A DNA stretch of 64,000 nt. Origin: Proteus mirabilis ATCC 29906. Its GTDB lineage: Bacteria > Pseudomonadota > Gammaproteobacteria > Enterobacterales > Enterobacteriaceae. Every line of letters begins with the position of its first letter. Positions within the stretch are counted from its first letter, which is position 1. This document shows positions 1-9,430 of the stretch, in pieces. Position numbers and translations under genes: made by a program. Where the stretch lies: contig NZ_GG668576.1 in assembly GCF_000160755.1 (NCBI RefSeq), positions 306,491 through 370,490 of the forward strand, in the 5' to 3' direction. A model generated the notes under the pieces. It was not told where the DNA came from. It saw only the letters and a list, made by a program, of their open reading frames with translations, and ran no database searches.

Positions 1-571
1 ATTAACAAAATATGTGGGTGGACATTCTGATTTAGTCGCCGGTGCTGCAATGGGATCACGCGAGCTTATTAATCAAGTTCGCCTATTAAGAGGTGCAATA
101 GGGACACAACTTGATGCGCATTCTTGCTGGATGTTAGGCCGCTCTTTAGAAACATTGCAAATTCGCATGGAAAAAGCCAATCAAAATGCGCTATTAGTTG
201 CACAATTTCTACGTGACCATGAAAAAGTTAAAGTGATCCACTATTTACCTTTTGTAGATGAAAATAGTATTGAAGGTCAAGTATTTGCTAGACAATGCAC
301 AGGCGCGGGATCAACATTCTCCTTTGATATTGTTGGTGGTGAAGCAGAAGCTTTTCGTTTTCTCAATGCGATGAAAATATTTAAATTAGCGGTGAGTTTG
401 GGAGGAACCGAGTCATTGGCATGTCATCCTGGCTCTACCACACATTCAGGTGTTCCTATGGAATTACGTCACAATATAGGTATTCAAGAAACAACCATTC
501 GTTTATCTATTGGTATTGAAAATCCTTATGATCTTATTGCTGACTTATCTCAAGCATTAGATCATGTTTAA
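1..571 (+). CDS. Cys/Met-metabolism PLP-dependent lyase, C-terminal part
   Basis: This is the 3' end of a gene that begins before the window; the reading frame is open from base 2. The visible ~189 residues start at [14 protein letters not shown], whose TKY lysine (codon at 8-10) matches the residue that binds pyridoxal phosphate in the methionine gamma-lyase / cystathionine gamma-synthase family. A second family block, [19 protein letters not shown], lies near the C-terminus. Such enzymes cleave or form C-S bonds of sulfur amino acids in the cytoplasm. The N-terminal half that would separate a gamma-lyase from a gamma-synthase is outside the window, so the exact substrate is left open. Confidence 0.85.
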   Translation, partial: LTKYVGGHSDLVAGAAMGSRELINQVRLLRGAIGTQLDAHSCWMLGRSLETLQIRMEKANQNALLVAQFLRDHEKVKVIHYLPFVDENSIEGQVFARQCTGAGSTFSFDIVGGEAEAFRFLNAMKIFKLAVSLGGTESLACHPGSTTHSGVPMELRHNIGIQETTIRLSIGIENPYDLIADLSQALDHV

Positions 572-588
572 TGGATAAACAATAGCAA

Positions 589-626
589 AACAGCGGATTA
601 TAAGATTTATAATCCGTTGTTTTTTT
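589..626. terminator. Rho-independent terminator between convergent genes
   Basis: A 14-bp stem (589-602 pairing with 608-621, one G-U pair) with a 5-nt AGATT loop is followed by a run of six T on the plus strand. On the minus strand the hairpin is followed by TTTTGC, so it probably stops both the upstream lyase gene and the convergent acetyltransferase gene. Confidence 0.85.
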
Positions 627-639
627 GCTTTGCTGTTTT

Positions 640-1185
640 TTATTGTTGTTTTTGCCATTCACTTTTGGTTAAACGACAAATAACTTCTGTTCTTATTTCG
701 TCTAAATACTCCACATACTGATCTTTAATTATGTGATGATATTTAAATCCACACTTTTCTTGTACTCGCTTCGAGTTTACATTGTCTGCAAAATAACCAC
801 ACCATAGATTATCTAATTGTAGAGTCTCAAAGCTATGACAAATAAGCGCTTTCACTGCTTCAGGAATAAGTCCTTTCCCCCAAAAAGGAGTACCAATCCA
901 ATAAGAAATTTCGGCATCATTATCCCCTATAGGGAAATTGCTCTCATGGCAAAAAGATAAGCCAATTAAACCAATCGCTTTATCATCATCGAGCAATGTG
1001 ACAGCATAAACTTCATCACGCATAAATATAGTCTGGATAATTTCGGTACTTTCAGCAACACTTTTATGTGCTGGCCAGCCAGCGATAGGGCCTACTCGCT
1101 TATCCCTCGCATAATAATAGAGGCTCTCAGCATCTGATATTCGCCATGGACGTAATAATAATCGTTCTGTTTGTAATTTTTTCAT
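640..1185 (-). CDS. GNAT-family N-acetyltransferase (RimJ/RimL-like)
   Basis: The 181-residue protein begins with TERLLLRPW, the typical N-terminus of RimJ/RimL-type acetyltransferases (GNAT). Later blocks fit the acetyl-CoA fold: EISYWIGTPFWGKGLIPEA, with the pyrophosphate-binding region around WGKGLIPEA, and NVNSKRVQEKCGFKY near the end. The family moves an acetyl group from acetyl-CoA to an amino group of a protein N-terminus or small molecule; the substrate cannot be told. It is monocistronic, convergent with the lyase gene and divergent from the AraC-type gene. Function at family level is firm, substrate is not. Confidence 0.85.
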   Translation of the reverse strand: MKKLQTERLLLRPWRISDAESLYYYARDKRVGPIAGWPAHKSVAESTEIIQTIFMRDEVYAVTLLDDDKAIGLIGLSFCHESNFPIGDNDAEISYWIGTPFWGKGLIPEAVKALICHSFETLQLDNLWCGYFADNVNSKRVQEKCGFKYHHIIKDQYVEYLDEIRTEVICRLTKSEWQKQQ

Positions 1186-1381
1186 ACAATTTAGCTCTGT
1201 TATAACGTATGTTTCATTATGTTAGGATGTTCGTATTTTAAAGAGAGCCAATATAAAACTGAATGGATTAATTAAGGTGTTATCGGTACTTTTGACAACT
1301 AAATCCATTAATGCTCTTGTGATTAACATTGAGATCATTAAAAATAAAAACAGTAGCAATATGCAATAGAGTGAATAATTT

Positions 1382-2227
1382 ATGTTTAGTCAATCATTAT
1401 TAAAGTTAAATATCCCTTCGGAGTATGCCGTTATTGGTGAAAGCGATATGCATAATGAATTAGGCTATCCATTAGCATTATCTTATGTTGTGGTTATTAT
1501 TTGTTTAGATGGCAGGGCTGTTATTAATATAGATTTTCAAACAAAAACCATTAAAGCGAATGATATAGTGATACTCGGTGATGATAGAATGGTCACATTG
1601 CAACGTAAATCAGCTAATTTTCGTATTTTTTATTGTTTTCTTAAGAAATCTTTTGCCTCTGAGATCGCTTATGCACTTTCAAATAGTTTGTTTACATTTT
1701 TGCATGAAAACCCCATTTGTCGCCCTTCAACGGTTCACTTAAACGCCATAAACAATTGGGTGGAACAATTAAAATATATAGATAAAAGTTATACTGATCA
1801 TAGAAAGTTAATGTTGAGAGGGCAGTTACAAAATCTTTTTTTTGCGATAACAGAATTAATACCATCTCATTATTCCTTATCTAAAAAAGAATTCAGCCGT
1901 AAAGAGCACTTATGTTGGCAATTTTGGGAATTAGTTATAAAACATAGCCACCAGCACAGAGACGTTGCCTATTATGCAAATCGCCTTAGCATCACACCGT
2001 TTTATCTATCACAGCTCACTAAACAATATTTTAATGATGTTCCTAAGACGCTGATTAATAGACAAGTAATTCTTAAAATAAAAGCGTTATTGACGCACAC
2101 TACGCTATCAGTAAATGAGATCGCCATAAAACTCCATTTTGACGATCCCTCATATCTATGCCGTTATTTTAAGCGCGAGACTGATTGTTCCTTATCTGGA
2201 TATCGCCAACAATATCAACGGCAATAA
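1382..2227 (+). CDS. AraC-family transcriptional regulator
   Basis: The 281-residue protein has a C-terminal AraC-type DNA-binding domain of two helix-turn-helix units (about residues 180-278). The first is around [19 protein letters not shown] and the second around [21 protein letters not shown], followed by the usual end [11 protein letters not shown]. The N-terminal ~150 residues look like a cupin-type ligand-sensing domain (short beta strands, [12 protein letters not shown]). It ends 6 bp before the convergent ydeE stop codon. Its target is unknown; the neighbouring exporter is a candidate by position only. Confidence 0.88.
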   Translation: MFSQSLLKLNIPSEYAVIGESDMHNELGYPLALSYVVVIICLDGRAVINIDFQTKTIKANDIVILGDDRMVTLQRKSANFRIFYCFLKKSFASEIAYALSNSLFTFLHENPICRPSTVHLNAINNWVEQLKYIDKSYTDHRKLMLRGQLQNLFFAITELIPSHYSLSKKEFSRKEHLCWQFWELVIKHSHQHRDVAYYANRLSITPFYLSQLTKQYFNDVPKTLINRQVILKIKALLTHTTLSVNEIAIKLHFDDPSYLCRYFKRETDCSLSGYRQQYQRQ

Positions 2228-2233
2228 AATATA

Positions 2234-3418
2234 TTAAGCAGCTATTCTTTTTTCACTGTAGTTCATACCTTGCAGCATACAAAGCCAAGCTAGTACTGCG
2301 ATCCCCATTAAAATAGCGAATAACGAAATAGGGGGCAAGGTTGTCAGGATATAACCACTAGCAAGTGGATTTAATGCAGCACCTAACCAACCTAGAGATT
2401 GTGCAGAGAAATAACTTGCTTTCATTCCTAACGGCGCAATATTATCGATCATCATATACTCACCAGGTGCATAAATCAGTTCACCAAAGGTAAATATTGC
2501 TATCGCCATTGCCCAGAAAATTAAATTATCACCCGCCAGCATAAAGCCCGCTAATCCTAAGATAAAAAAGAGTGTGCCTAAGGTCATTAATTTACGTAGT
2601 CTTTCAGCAACCACTTGTTTACCGACGATATATTGTAATGAGACGACAATGGCCGCATTGACGGGGAGGATCACCGCAATAGCAGATTCAGCCAATTTAG
2701 CATCATAAACAACTAAAAGGTATTGCGAAATACACGAAGCAAATGTACCAAAAGTTAATGTGCCAAAAAAAGTTGAAAGCACAAACCAGCCTAATGCTTT
2801 ATCTTTTAGCATTATTTTCGGATCCCACTTTACACTATTTTCTTCTGTGGAATGGTCTACCACTGAACGTTGCACAAAACATTGGATCATAAATAAAGGA
2901 ATACTGGCGGATATTGCCGCTAACCAAAAAGGTAATTGGGTACCATACATTAATAATAATGTGCCAATAGGTGGGCCAACCGTCCATCCGATATTAATAA
3001 AAGTATAGTTTAGTGAAAATATTTTAGGCTTTGCTGATATTGATAAAGTTTCAGAAAAATAAGCTTTCAATACCGTAGAAAAGACTAAATAGGAACAGTT
3101 AATAATTGAGAAGAAGATAACCACTAAAATAGTACTATTGACCATTGGGATAGCAGAAAATGCGATAATAAAGGTAATAATAGAAAAAACCATATAACGT
3201 TTTTTTTCAAATTTATCTGCCAGCATACCAAAGGCAAGGCTGAATACTATCCCCGTAGTCAGTGAAATAGACATTGCGATACCAATATCATCAACAGGCA
3301 ATTTATATTGTCGTGATAAGTATATCGCCATAAAAGGCAGTGTTGCACCTCTTCCTATAGTCAGAATAAGTGATGAAAACAGTAGTGCAGTTGTAGAACG
3401 AGATTTTTTTGAGAACAT
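2234..3418 (-). CDS. ydeE: MFS exporter YdeE
   Basis: A 394-residue major-facilitator transporter with 12 predicted membrane segments. The N-terminus (SLILTIGRGATLPFMAIYLS, then GMLADKFEKKRYM as the motif between TM2 and TM3) closely follows E. coli YdeE, as do the FSLNYTFINIGWTVGPP and PFWLAAISA stretches. E. coli YdeE is reported to export dipeptides. The gene is transcribed away from the accA-like gene, with a strong inverted repeat in the shared 262-bp control region. Identification as YdeE rests on remembered sequence similarity. Confidence 0.85.
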   Translation of the reverse strand: MFSKKSRSTTALLFSSLILTIGRGATLPFMAIYLSRQYKLPVDDIGIAMSISLTTGIVFSLAFGMLADKFEKKRYMVFSIITFIIAFSAIPMVNSTILVVIFFSIINCSYLVFSTVLKAYFSETLSISAKPKIFSLNYTFINIGWTVGPPIGTLLLMYGTQLPFWLAAISASIPLFMIQCFVQRSVVDHSTEENSVKWDPKIMLKDKALGWFVLSTFFGTLTFGTFASCISQYLLVVYDAKLAESAIAVILPVNAAIVVSLQYIVGKQVVAERLRKLMTLGTLFFILGLAGFMLAGDNLIFWAMAIAIFTFGELIYAPGEYMMIDNIAPLGMKASYFSAQSLGWLGAALNPLASGYILTTLPPISLFAILMGIAVLAWLCMLQGMNYSEKRIAA

Positions 3419-3579
3419 ATTATCATTTTAATTATTTGTATTAATGGATTATTGTTGTGTTTGGTGATTTTCTGGTGAAAACTGTCCAGCTGTATATTTA
3501 TACATAACTTATAAATAACTGTATAGAGATAAAAGCTAGAAAATAAATTTTTTTAATCACTACCTATTTTATTATCCCA

Positions 3580-3605
3580 TTTTTGATAACACTGTTTATC
3601 AAAAA
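3580..3605. promoter_or_regulatory. Perfect 10-bp inverted repeat, candidate operator
   Basis: TTTTTGATAA (3580-3589) and TTATCAAAAA (3596-3605) are exact reverse complements separated by 6 bp. The repeat lies in the divergent control region between ydeE and the accA-like gene, about 75 bp before the accA-like start codon. The symmetry is typical of a dimeric repressor or LysR-type site. The likely binder is not shown; the nearby AraC and LysR genes are candidates. Confidence 0.55.
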
Positions 3606-3680
3606 TATCTCTATAACAATAAGTTAGTTTTCTCTAGACTAAATAGTTTGATATAACCCGATTTAGCTAAGAGGCAAATT

Positions 3681-4643
3681 ATGTCTATTATTCATCTTGA
3701 ATTTGAAAAGCCTATTGTTGAATTAGACGAGAAAATAGATGCATTACTTGCATTTAAACAGTCTCAAGATGAAACAACGGTAGTTGATATAGACGAAGAA
3801 ATCGCCAAACTTCGCCAAAAAAGCCTTTCATTAACACGCTCTATATTTTCTGATTTAGGGGATTGGGAGATCGTACAGTTAGCACGTCATCCTATGCGCC
3901 CTTATACATTAGATTATATCAAAGCTATTTTTACTGATTTCCAAGAGTTGGCCGGCGATCGTGCTTATGCTGATGATAAAGCGATTGTTGCAGGGTTAGC
4001 GCGTTTAGATAGAAAACCAGTGATGATTATCGGTCAACAAAAAGGGCGAGACACTAAAGAGAAAGTAAAAAGAAACTTTGGTATGCCATCACCAGAAGGT
4101 TATCGGAAAGCATTACGCCTGATGAAAATGGCTGAACGCTTCCATTTACCAGTGATTATTTTTATTGACTCCGCGGGTGCTTATCCGGGGGTTGGTGCTG
4201 AAGAGCGGGGGCAATCAGAAGCCATAGCACGAAATATTCTTGAAATGTCCCGATTAAAAACACCGATAATTTGTACAATAACAGGGGAAGGTTTTTCTGG
4301 TGGTGCATTAGCAATAGGTGTGGGGGATCGAGTAAATATGTTGCAATATAGTACTTATGCTGCCATATCGCCCGAAGGCTGTGCCTCTATTTTATGGAAA
4401 AATGCTGATAAAGCACCTATTGCCGCCCAAACCATGGGAATGACGGCACCTAAATTACAGGCATTGGGTATTATAGACTCAATTATTCCTGAACCATTGG
4501 GAGGCGCACATCGCCACTACCAGCAAGCGGCTGAATTCGTAAAAAAACAGCTCCTCGCAGATTTAACAGAATTGAATAGTTATTCTAAAGAAGAACTGCT
4601 TGAGAAACGTTATCAAAAATTAATGTCCTATGGTTATTGTTAA
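3681..4643 (+). CDS. accA: Acetyl-CoA carboxylase carboxyltransferase alpha subunit, divergent AccA
   Basis: The 320-residue protein matches AccA along its whole length (E. coli 319 aa), including [45 protein letters not shown] and the ending YQKLMSYGY. AccA pairs with AccD to transfer carboxyl from biotin to acetyl-CoA for fatty-acid synthesis. Two catalytic-core motifs differ from the enterobacterial form I remember: FIDTPGAYPG reads [10 protein letters not shown] (residues 161-170) and GEGGSGGALA reads [10 protein letters not shown] (202-211). The neighbours are exporters and regulators, not the usual dnaE-accA-tilS order, so this is probably a second accA copy. A start at 3681 is supported by AAGAGG at 3669-3674. 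Confidence 0.88.
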   Translation: MSIIHLEFEKPIVELDEKIDALLAFKQSQDETTVVDIDEEIAKLRQKSLSLTRSIFSDLGDWEIVQLARHPMRPYTLDYIKAIFTDFQELAGDRAYADDKAIVAGLARLDRKPVMIIGQQKGRDTKEKVKRNFGMPSPEGYRKALRLMKMAERFHLPVIIFIDSAGAYPGVGAEERGQSEAIARNILEMSRLKTPIICTITGEGFSGGALAIGVGDRVNMLQYSTYAAISPEGCASILWKNADKAPIAAQTMGMTAPKLQALGIIDSIIPEPLGGAHRHYQQAAEFVKKQLLADLTELNSYSKEELLEKRYQKLMSYGYC

Positions 4644-4715
4644 TTCTTTTCAAGTGAGAGAGCAATCAATGTTACACTGCCTATATTCAATACTCCCCAT
4701 ATAGGCAGTATTTTT

Positions 4716-5603
4716 ATGTCAATTGACCTTAATTTATTACGTATTTTTTCTGCGGTTGCAGAGCAAGCACAGTTTGCCAGTGCTGCACGATCGCTTTCTA
4801 TGCCAACATCTAATGTCAGTAGAGCAATAAAACAGCTAGAACAACAGCTTAACTGCCGATTAATTGATAGAACCACGCGAAAAATGCGTTTAACTGAGCA
4901 AGGGAAAATCTTGTATCAGCAAGCCAAAAAGACCTTATATGAATTAGATAATGTTGTAGAACATATAACGAGTGATGGACCATTAACAGGAACCTTTAGA
5001 CTCACGATACCCAGTGAATATGGCAGTGAGTTACTTGCCGATATTTTAGCGGATTTTGCTGCACTTCATCCTAACTTAACCATTCAATGTGATACGCAGC
5101 TAATGCCAAGAAATGTTATAGAAGATGATATTGATTTACTTCTAACATTTCATCGTGGCCAATTAGCCGATAGTAGCTACCATTCACGTCTCATAAAGTC
5201 GTGGCGTAGTATTGTTGTTGCCTCAGAGAGCTTATTAGCAAAAACGGGTATCCCTACAGATATTGAACAACTAAGCCAATTACCTTGTATTTCCAGTTTA
5301 AGTGCATTAGAAGGGCAGCCGTGGATCTTTATTGATAAAGAGCAGAACCCTGTAAAAGTGACAATTAATAGCTGTTATCGTGTAAATAGTGCTATCTTAG
5401 CCAAAGCTGCCGTATTAAAAGGTTTAGGTTTTGCTATTTTAGCTGAACATTGTTGCCTTGATGCGATAAAGGCAGGCAAATTGCGAGCCATTTCTTTTCC
5501 TCAACAGCCCGCATCAATTAGTTTAGTCGCGATATATGCAAGTCGTCGTTCGCTTTCACGTAATATTGAACATTTTCTTGCATTTTTAACTCAGCGTTTA
5601 TAA
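4716..5603 (+). CDS. LysR-family transcriptional regulator
   Basis: The 295-residue protein has the standard LysR layout: an N-terminal winged helix-turn-helix (residues 1-60, DLNLLRIFSAVAEQAQFASA then SNVSRAIKQLEQQL) and a C-terminal effector-binding domain from about residue 90. It lies 72 bp after the accA-like gene on the same strand. Its stop codon is 3 bp from that of the convergent drug-exporter gene. It could control the accA-like gene or the exporter, but nothing in the sequence settles this. Confidence 0.88.
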   Translation: MSIDLNLLRIFSAVAEQAQFASAARSLSMPTSNVSRAIKQLEQQLNCRLIDRTTRKMRLTEQGKILYQQAKKTLYELDNVVEHITSDGPLTGTFRLTIPSEYGSELLADILADFAALHPNLTIQCDTQLMPRNVIEDDIDLLLTFHRGQLADSSYHSRLIKSWRSIVVASESLLAKTGIPTDIEQLSQLPCISSLSALEGQPWIFIDKEQNPVKVTINSCYRVNSAILAKAAVLKGLGFAILAEHCCLDAIKAGKLRAISFPQQPASISLVAIYASRRSLSRNIEHFLAFLTQRL

Positions 5604-5606
5604 TAA

Positions 5607-7109
5607 TTAATCCGCTATCTGCTGAGAAAGTGCACCTTGTTTCTCTTTGCAAGGAAAAAGCATAATAAACAGAGTAATAAAACAGGAAAGTCCTGCGGTT
5701 AGCATGGCATAGGCAAATCCTGAATTAAATGCTTCAGGTAATAGGGCAACCAACTGATTATCTAGGGAAGCGGTTTTATTTTCTGTTACTAACGTAATAA
5801 TATTAATCGGTTCTGCCACTATTCCTAATGCTTGACTTTGTATCATCATATAATTAATTGCTTGCTGTATCATTAATGTACCTAATAACGCAATTCCCAT
5901 TGTCATACCGGTTTGTCTTAATGCATTCATGGTTGCAGACGCCATGCCCGAGCGGGACGGTGCTACACTTTTCATCACTAAAACCCCGATTGCGGGTGTC
6001 GCTAATCCCATTCCTGCACCTAAGATAAATAAATAGCTTCCTGTTATTGTGTAAGAGCTATTTGTTGCTAATGTTGCCAATAAACAAGAAGATATTGCAA
6101 TCAACAAAAAGCCAAAGATCATTAATTTTCTAACAGATATATAACGAGAGAACCGTCCAAATAACATAGAAAAAAGAGCCATGGCGATAAACTCAGGAGC
6201 CATTCTTAAACCTGTTTCTAATGCACTCCAGCCTTGTGCTTTTTGTAGGAAAAAAGCGATAAAAAAGACATTACTATAAGTGGCAAATCCCAAAGTAAAA
6301 GAGGAAAGGTTATATTGGAAAAACGAGCGATCTTTAAATAACGATAGCGGTAATAACGGGCGTTCAATACGTTTTTCGACTATAACAAACAGGGTAATAA
6401 AAATCAGACCGACAATTAATGCGAATACAGTACGATAATCAGACCAACCTACAGAGCCAGCTTCAATAAAACCATAGGTTAGTAAACCTAATCCCAAGAT
6501 ACTGGTTAATTGTCCTAGGGGATCTAACGCAACATCCTCAGGATCGGCACTTTCACTTAATCCATACCAGCCTAGTAATACTGTAATAGCACCAATAGGA
6601 ATATTAATAAGAAATATACTTGCCCAACCACTGGCATGAACTAATGCACCACCAAGGATAGGGCCAATAATCAGCGATAATGCACTAACCGAAGACCAAA
6701 TACCAATAATACGGATACGTTCAATATCAACAGGAAAGGCATGTGTAATAAGTGATAATGCGCCAGGAATAAGGGCTGCAGCTGCAATACCTTGGATAAT
6801 ACGCCCAAGGATTAATATTTCATGTTGTTGTGCAATAGCACAGATAAGGGAGCCTAGAGTGAAAATAATCACCCTCCAGAGCCACACTTTTTTTCGTCCG
6901 AAACGATCACTTAATGGCCCTGAAGACAAAATACAAGCTGATAGACATAGTGCATAAGCATCCACAATCCACTGTAATGTAGCCATATTGGCATTAATAT
7001 CATTCTGAATAGTAGGTAGAGCAACATTGACGATACTAATATCAAGAGTGGCCATAAATGTGCCTAAACAGATAGCACAAATAAGTGACAACCGTTTTGT
7101 ATAACTCAT
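5607..7109 (-). CDS. 14-TM MFS multidrug exporter (DHA2, EmrB/QacA type)
   Basis: The 500-residue protein carries the hallmarks of drug:H+ antiporters of the 14-helix DHA2 family: DISIVNVALP in TM1 (23-32), WIVDAYAL (47-54), SDRFGRKK between TM2 and TM3 (67-74) and a GPILGGAL antiporter motif in TM5. It would pump amphipathic drugs or dyes out across the inner membrane. The gene is divergent from a TetR gene, and a 13-bp palindrome in the shared promoter region makes local repression likely. The natural substrate cannot be read from sequence. Confidence 0.9.
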   Translation of the reverse strand: MSYTKRLSLICAICLGTFMATLDISIVNVALPTIQNDINANMATLQWIVDAYALCLSACILSSGPLSDRFGRKKVWLWRVIIFTLGSLICAIAQQHEILILGRIIQGIAAAALIPGALSLITHAFPVDIERIRIIGIWSSVSALSLIIGPILGGALVHASGWASIFLINIPIGAITVLLGWYGLSESADPEDVALDPLGQLTSILGLGLLTYGFIEAGSVGWSDYRTVFALIVGLIFITLFVIVEKRIERPLLPLSLFKDRSFFQYNLSSFTLGFATYSNVFFIAFFLQKAQGWSALETGLRMAPEFIAMALFSMLFGRFSRYISVRKLMIFGFLLIAISSCLLATLATNSSYTITGSYLFILGAGMGLATPAIGVLVMKSVAPSRSGMASATMNALRQTGMTMGIALLGTLMIQQAINYMMIQSQALGIVAEPINIITLVTENKTASLDNQLVALLPEAFNSGFAYAMLTAGLSCFITLFIMLFPCKEKQGALSQQIAD

Positions 7110-7159
7110 AAGTTTTATTACCTTTATGGTGAAATAATAGTAGTATCACAATATCCGAC

Positions 7160-7172
7160 TGACCGTCGGTCA
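7160..7172. promoter_or_regulatory. TetR-type operator palindrome
   Basis: TGACCGTCGGTCA is a perfect palindrome around a central T, placed between the divergent exporter and TetR genes (50 bp from the exporter start, 92 bp from the tetR start). GC-rich GACCG/CGGTC half-sites of this kind are common for TetR-family repressors. It probably controls both promoters. Confidence 0.7.
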
Positions 7173-7263
7173 ATCAATTGATGATAATAAGTTTCATTTA
7201 CGGTTATTGTGGCTATTCTCAATATGGAGTACCCTTTAACAGCCACTTAGAGGGAGATGAGCA

Positions 7264-7860
7264 ATGTCATTAGAAGAAAAAAATATCGATAAACCAAGAA
7301 CAAAGCCAGCCGAAGTTCGTTTAGAAGAGTTAATGAACGCCGCAGAAACACTATTTCTTGAAAAAGGATTTGATGCCACAACCGTCAGCGATATTGTAAA
7401 ACAAGCGGGGGTCGCTAAAGGAACGTATTATCACTATTTTACGGCAAAAACAGATATTCTCGACGCACTGCGAACTCGATATATGGATTGGTATATTGAT
7501 AAAGTTGAGCAAGCAATGGCAAGCTGCCAAATTCAAGATTTTCGCGCTAAATTAAAACAGTGGTGTGAAACTAGCGTTATTGCTTATGTTGAAAAACAAG
7601 AATTACACGATATGCTTTTTCATCAAGTCTTTCATCAAAGCGGTAATATTCATGAAAATAGGGCGCTACAGCAGTTACAAACGATATTAATGGGGGGGAC
7701 AGAGAATAAAACGTGGCAAGTCCTACAGCCTGAATTAACCTGCACGCTTATTTATCATGGTATGCATGCTGCCGTTGATAATTTAGAACACAGTACGGAA
7801 TACACACCACAAACATTAGGTGCGCTATTATATCGACAATTTACACAATTATTAAGTTAA
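7264..7860 (+). CDS. TetR-family transcriptional regulator
   Basis: The 198-residue protein has an N-terminal TetR helix-turn-helix (about residues 18-64): ELMNAAETLFLEKGFDATTV, then AGVAKGTYYHYFTAKTDIL. The C-terminal part would bind a ligand and dimerise. It is divergent from the DHA2 exporter with a palindromic operator between them, the usual arrangement for a drug-responsive local repressor. GGGAGATGA just before the ATG supplies the ribosome binding site. Confidence 0.9.
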   Translation: MSLEEKNIDKPRTKPAEVRLEELMNAAETLFLEKGFDATTVSDIVKQAGVAKGTYYHYFTAKTDILDALRTRYMDWYIDKVEQAMASCQIQDFRAKLKQWCETSVIAYVEKQELHDMLFHQVFHQSGNIHENRALQQLQTILMGGTENKTWQVLQPELTCTLIYHGMHAAVDNLEHSTEYTPQTLGALLYRQFTQLLS

Positions 7861-8293
7861 CCAGACTATTAAATAATGAATATTCGGGTTGTTGACATAA
7901 AATAGGCGTGACATTGTTACAAAAAAGAAAATTGGGCGCGATTAACAACCGAAATCATTTATGGTGTTTCTAATATTGTTGCATCACTTTTATGCGGTTG
8001 TCTGTTTCTTAGCAACATAACCATAAGGTAGGACTTCAAAAGAGCAACATGGTAATTTCATCAAAAATGAAAGGGGATTATGATTGACTCGTGGTTGGTA
8101 ACATATAACAACAGAATGTTAAATTTCAAACAAAAAAACATGTATTAATCTTTATATATTTAAATGCCACATGAAATTAATATTACCTATATTTTTAATA
8201 TAATGATGTAATTAAAAGATAAAATAAAATATTTTCCCAATATAAATAAACAGAAGCATTTCAATTAATATGTAATTATCATTAAGGTGTTAT
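7861..8293. other. Intergenic region upstream of the effector-like gene
   Basis: These 433 bp between tetR and the effector-like gene become strongly AT-rich toward the right. A TTGACA hexamer occurs at 7892-7897. A 22-codon ORF (from the ATG at 8081) has a GGGG-rich upstream sequence, but I have no support for it being a real gene. No terminator was seen after tetR. Confidence 0.4.
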
Positions 8294-9298
8294 ATGAGTA
8301 AATTAACAATTGGTGGAGTGAATATATCAACTTCGCAAATAAACAAATTATCACACGCATCTAAAGCTAGAGATGCAATGTCTATTTGGGAAAAAATAAA
8401 AGACTGGTTTAATCATGGTCAAAAAGAACATGTGCTTAAATTACTTTATCATACCTATTTCAATCCTAAAAATTCAATATTTGATAAGGTTGATTGCTTT
8501 GCAGAATTATATTCTATGACAGGGGAACAATATAAAGATAATTTTCATTTATATTTAAAAGATGGTTATGATTTAAAAATGAAATTTGTTATAAAAAACG
8601 TTTATAATGGTGAGGTATCATTAGATAATTTAATTAAAGACATGATAGATCGGATACATAATAAAAATCCAAGTATAAAAGAAGACATAGAAAACATAAG
8701 AAGTTATATAAAAAAAAGACTGCATGAAATTCCTAATGAAGCCAATTATGATATTAATCAATACAATGTCTATTTATCCCAGATAAAAAACGACTTACTA
8801 CCAAATAATTATTTTAACGTAGAGCGTTATTTGGATGGTGTAACAGATTTTGTTCGTTTATATAATATAAATAATTCTAGAATTAATGTAGACGATAAAA
8901 TTGAAGACCGTTGTAAATTACAAAAACTTATGAATATAATACAGCATATTGATATAGAATATAGAAAAAATATTCAAATAAAACTTGTGAAGAATACTGT
9001 TGCTTTAAATATAAAAGATAAAAATTCAAAAGAGTTTTTGAATTTAATTAAAATCGAATTATTGTCATTGTACAATCCTCATGTAGGTATAATAGAAGGA
9101 TTTATAAAACATGGAATGGAAACTTTATTTAAAGATGAAGACAAAAAAGAAAAAGCCTGTGGATCATTAAGGAAAGCTATTATTGATTATAACTTTCCAT
9201 TTATTAGAACACTTGAATTCAATGTTACTGATGAGACTATAAATAATATTTATATAAATAATATAGTACCAAGTGAGTATATCTCCTTCCGCCAATAA
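8294..9298 (+). CDS. Putative type III secretion effector with SifA/SlrP-like N-terminal domain
   Basis: The 334-residue protein is very AT-rich and lysine/asparagine/isoleucine-rich, unlike its neighbours. Residues 31-40 read IWEKIKDWFN, matching the WEK(I/M)xxFF signature in the N-terminal translocation domain of Salmonella effectors SifA, SlrP, SspH and SseJ. The following ~75 residues line up in spacing with SifA (a leucine-rich helix, then the block around DCFAELYSM...DNFHLYL). No signal peptide or membrane segment is seen. The C-terminal ~200 residues match nothing I know and lack the WxxxE motif and C-terminal prenylation cysteine of SifA. It stands alone; no secretion apparatus is in the window. 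Confidence 0.55.
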   Translation: MSKLTIGGVNISTSQINKLSHASKARDAMSIWEKIKDWFNHGQKEHVLKLLYHTYFNPKNSIFDKVDCFAELYSMTGEQYKDNFHLYLKDGYDLKMKFVIKNVYNGEVSLDNLIKDMIDRIHNKNPSIKEDIENIRSYIKKRLHEIPNEANYDINQYNVYLSQIKNDLLPNNYFNVERYLDGVTDFVRLYNINNSRINVDDKIEDRCKLQKLMNIIQHIDIEYRKNIQIKLVKNTVALNIKDKNSKEFLNLIKIELLSLYNPHVGIIEGFIKHGMETLFKDEDKKEKACGSLRKAIIDYNFPFIRTLEFNVTDETINNIYINNIVPSEYISFRQ

Positions 9299-9361
9299 CA
9301 AACGCCCATAATTACAATGAATTAAGTGACAATAGCTACAGCTATAACTCTATCTTTAAAT

Positions 9362-9408
9362 AAAATAAAGGCTTGGAACGTAAAATAACACCAAGCCTTT
9401 TATTTTTT
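9362..9408. terminator. Bidirectional terminator
   Basis: AAAGGCTTGG (9367-9376) pairs with CCAAGCCTTT (9391-9400), with an A-rich left flank and TATTTTTT on the right. It sits between the convergent effector-like gene and ybiT and can serve both. Confidence 0.8.
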
Positions 9409-9430
9409 ATATTAATAAATAAGTGGGGTA

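Noticed and set aside
8081..8149. 22-codon ORF with a G-rich upstream sequence before the effector-like gene
   Set aside because: The peptide (MIDSWLVTY...) has no recognised relative, and the upstream GGGG is not a convincing Shine-Dalgarno match.
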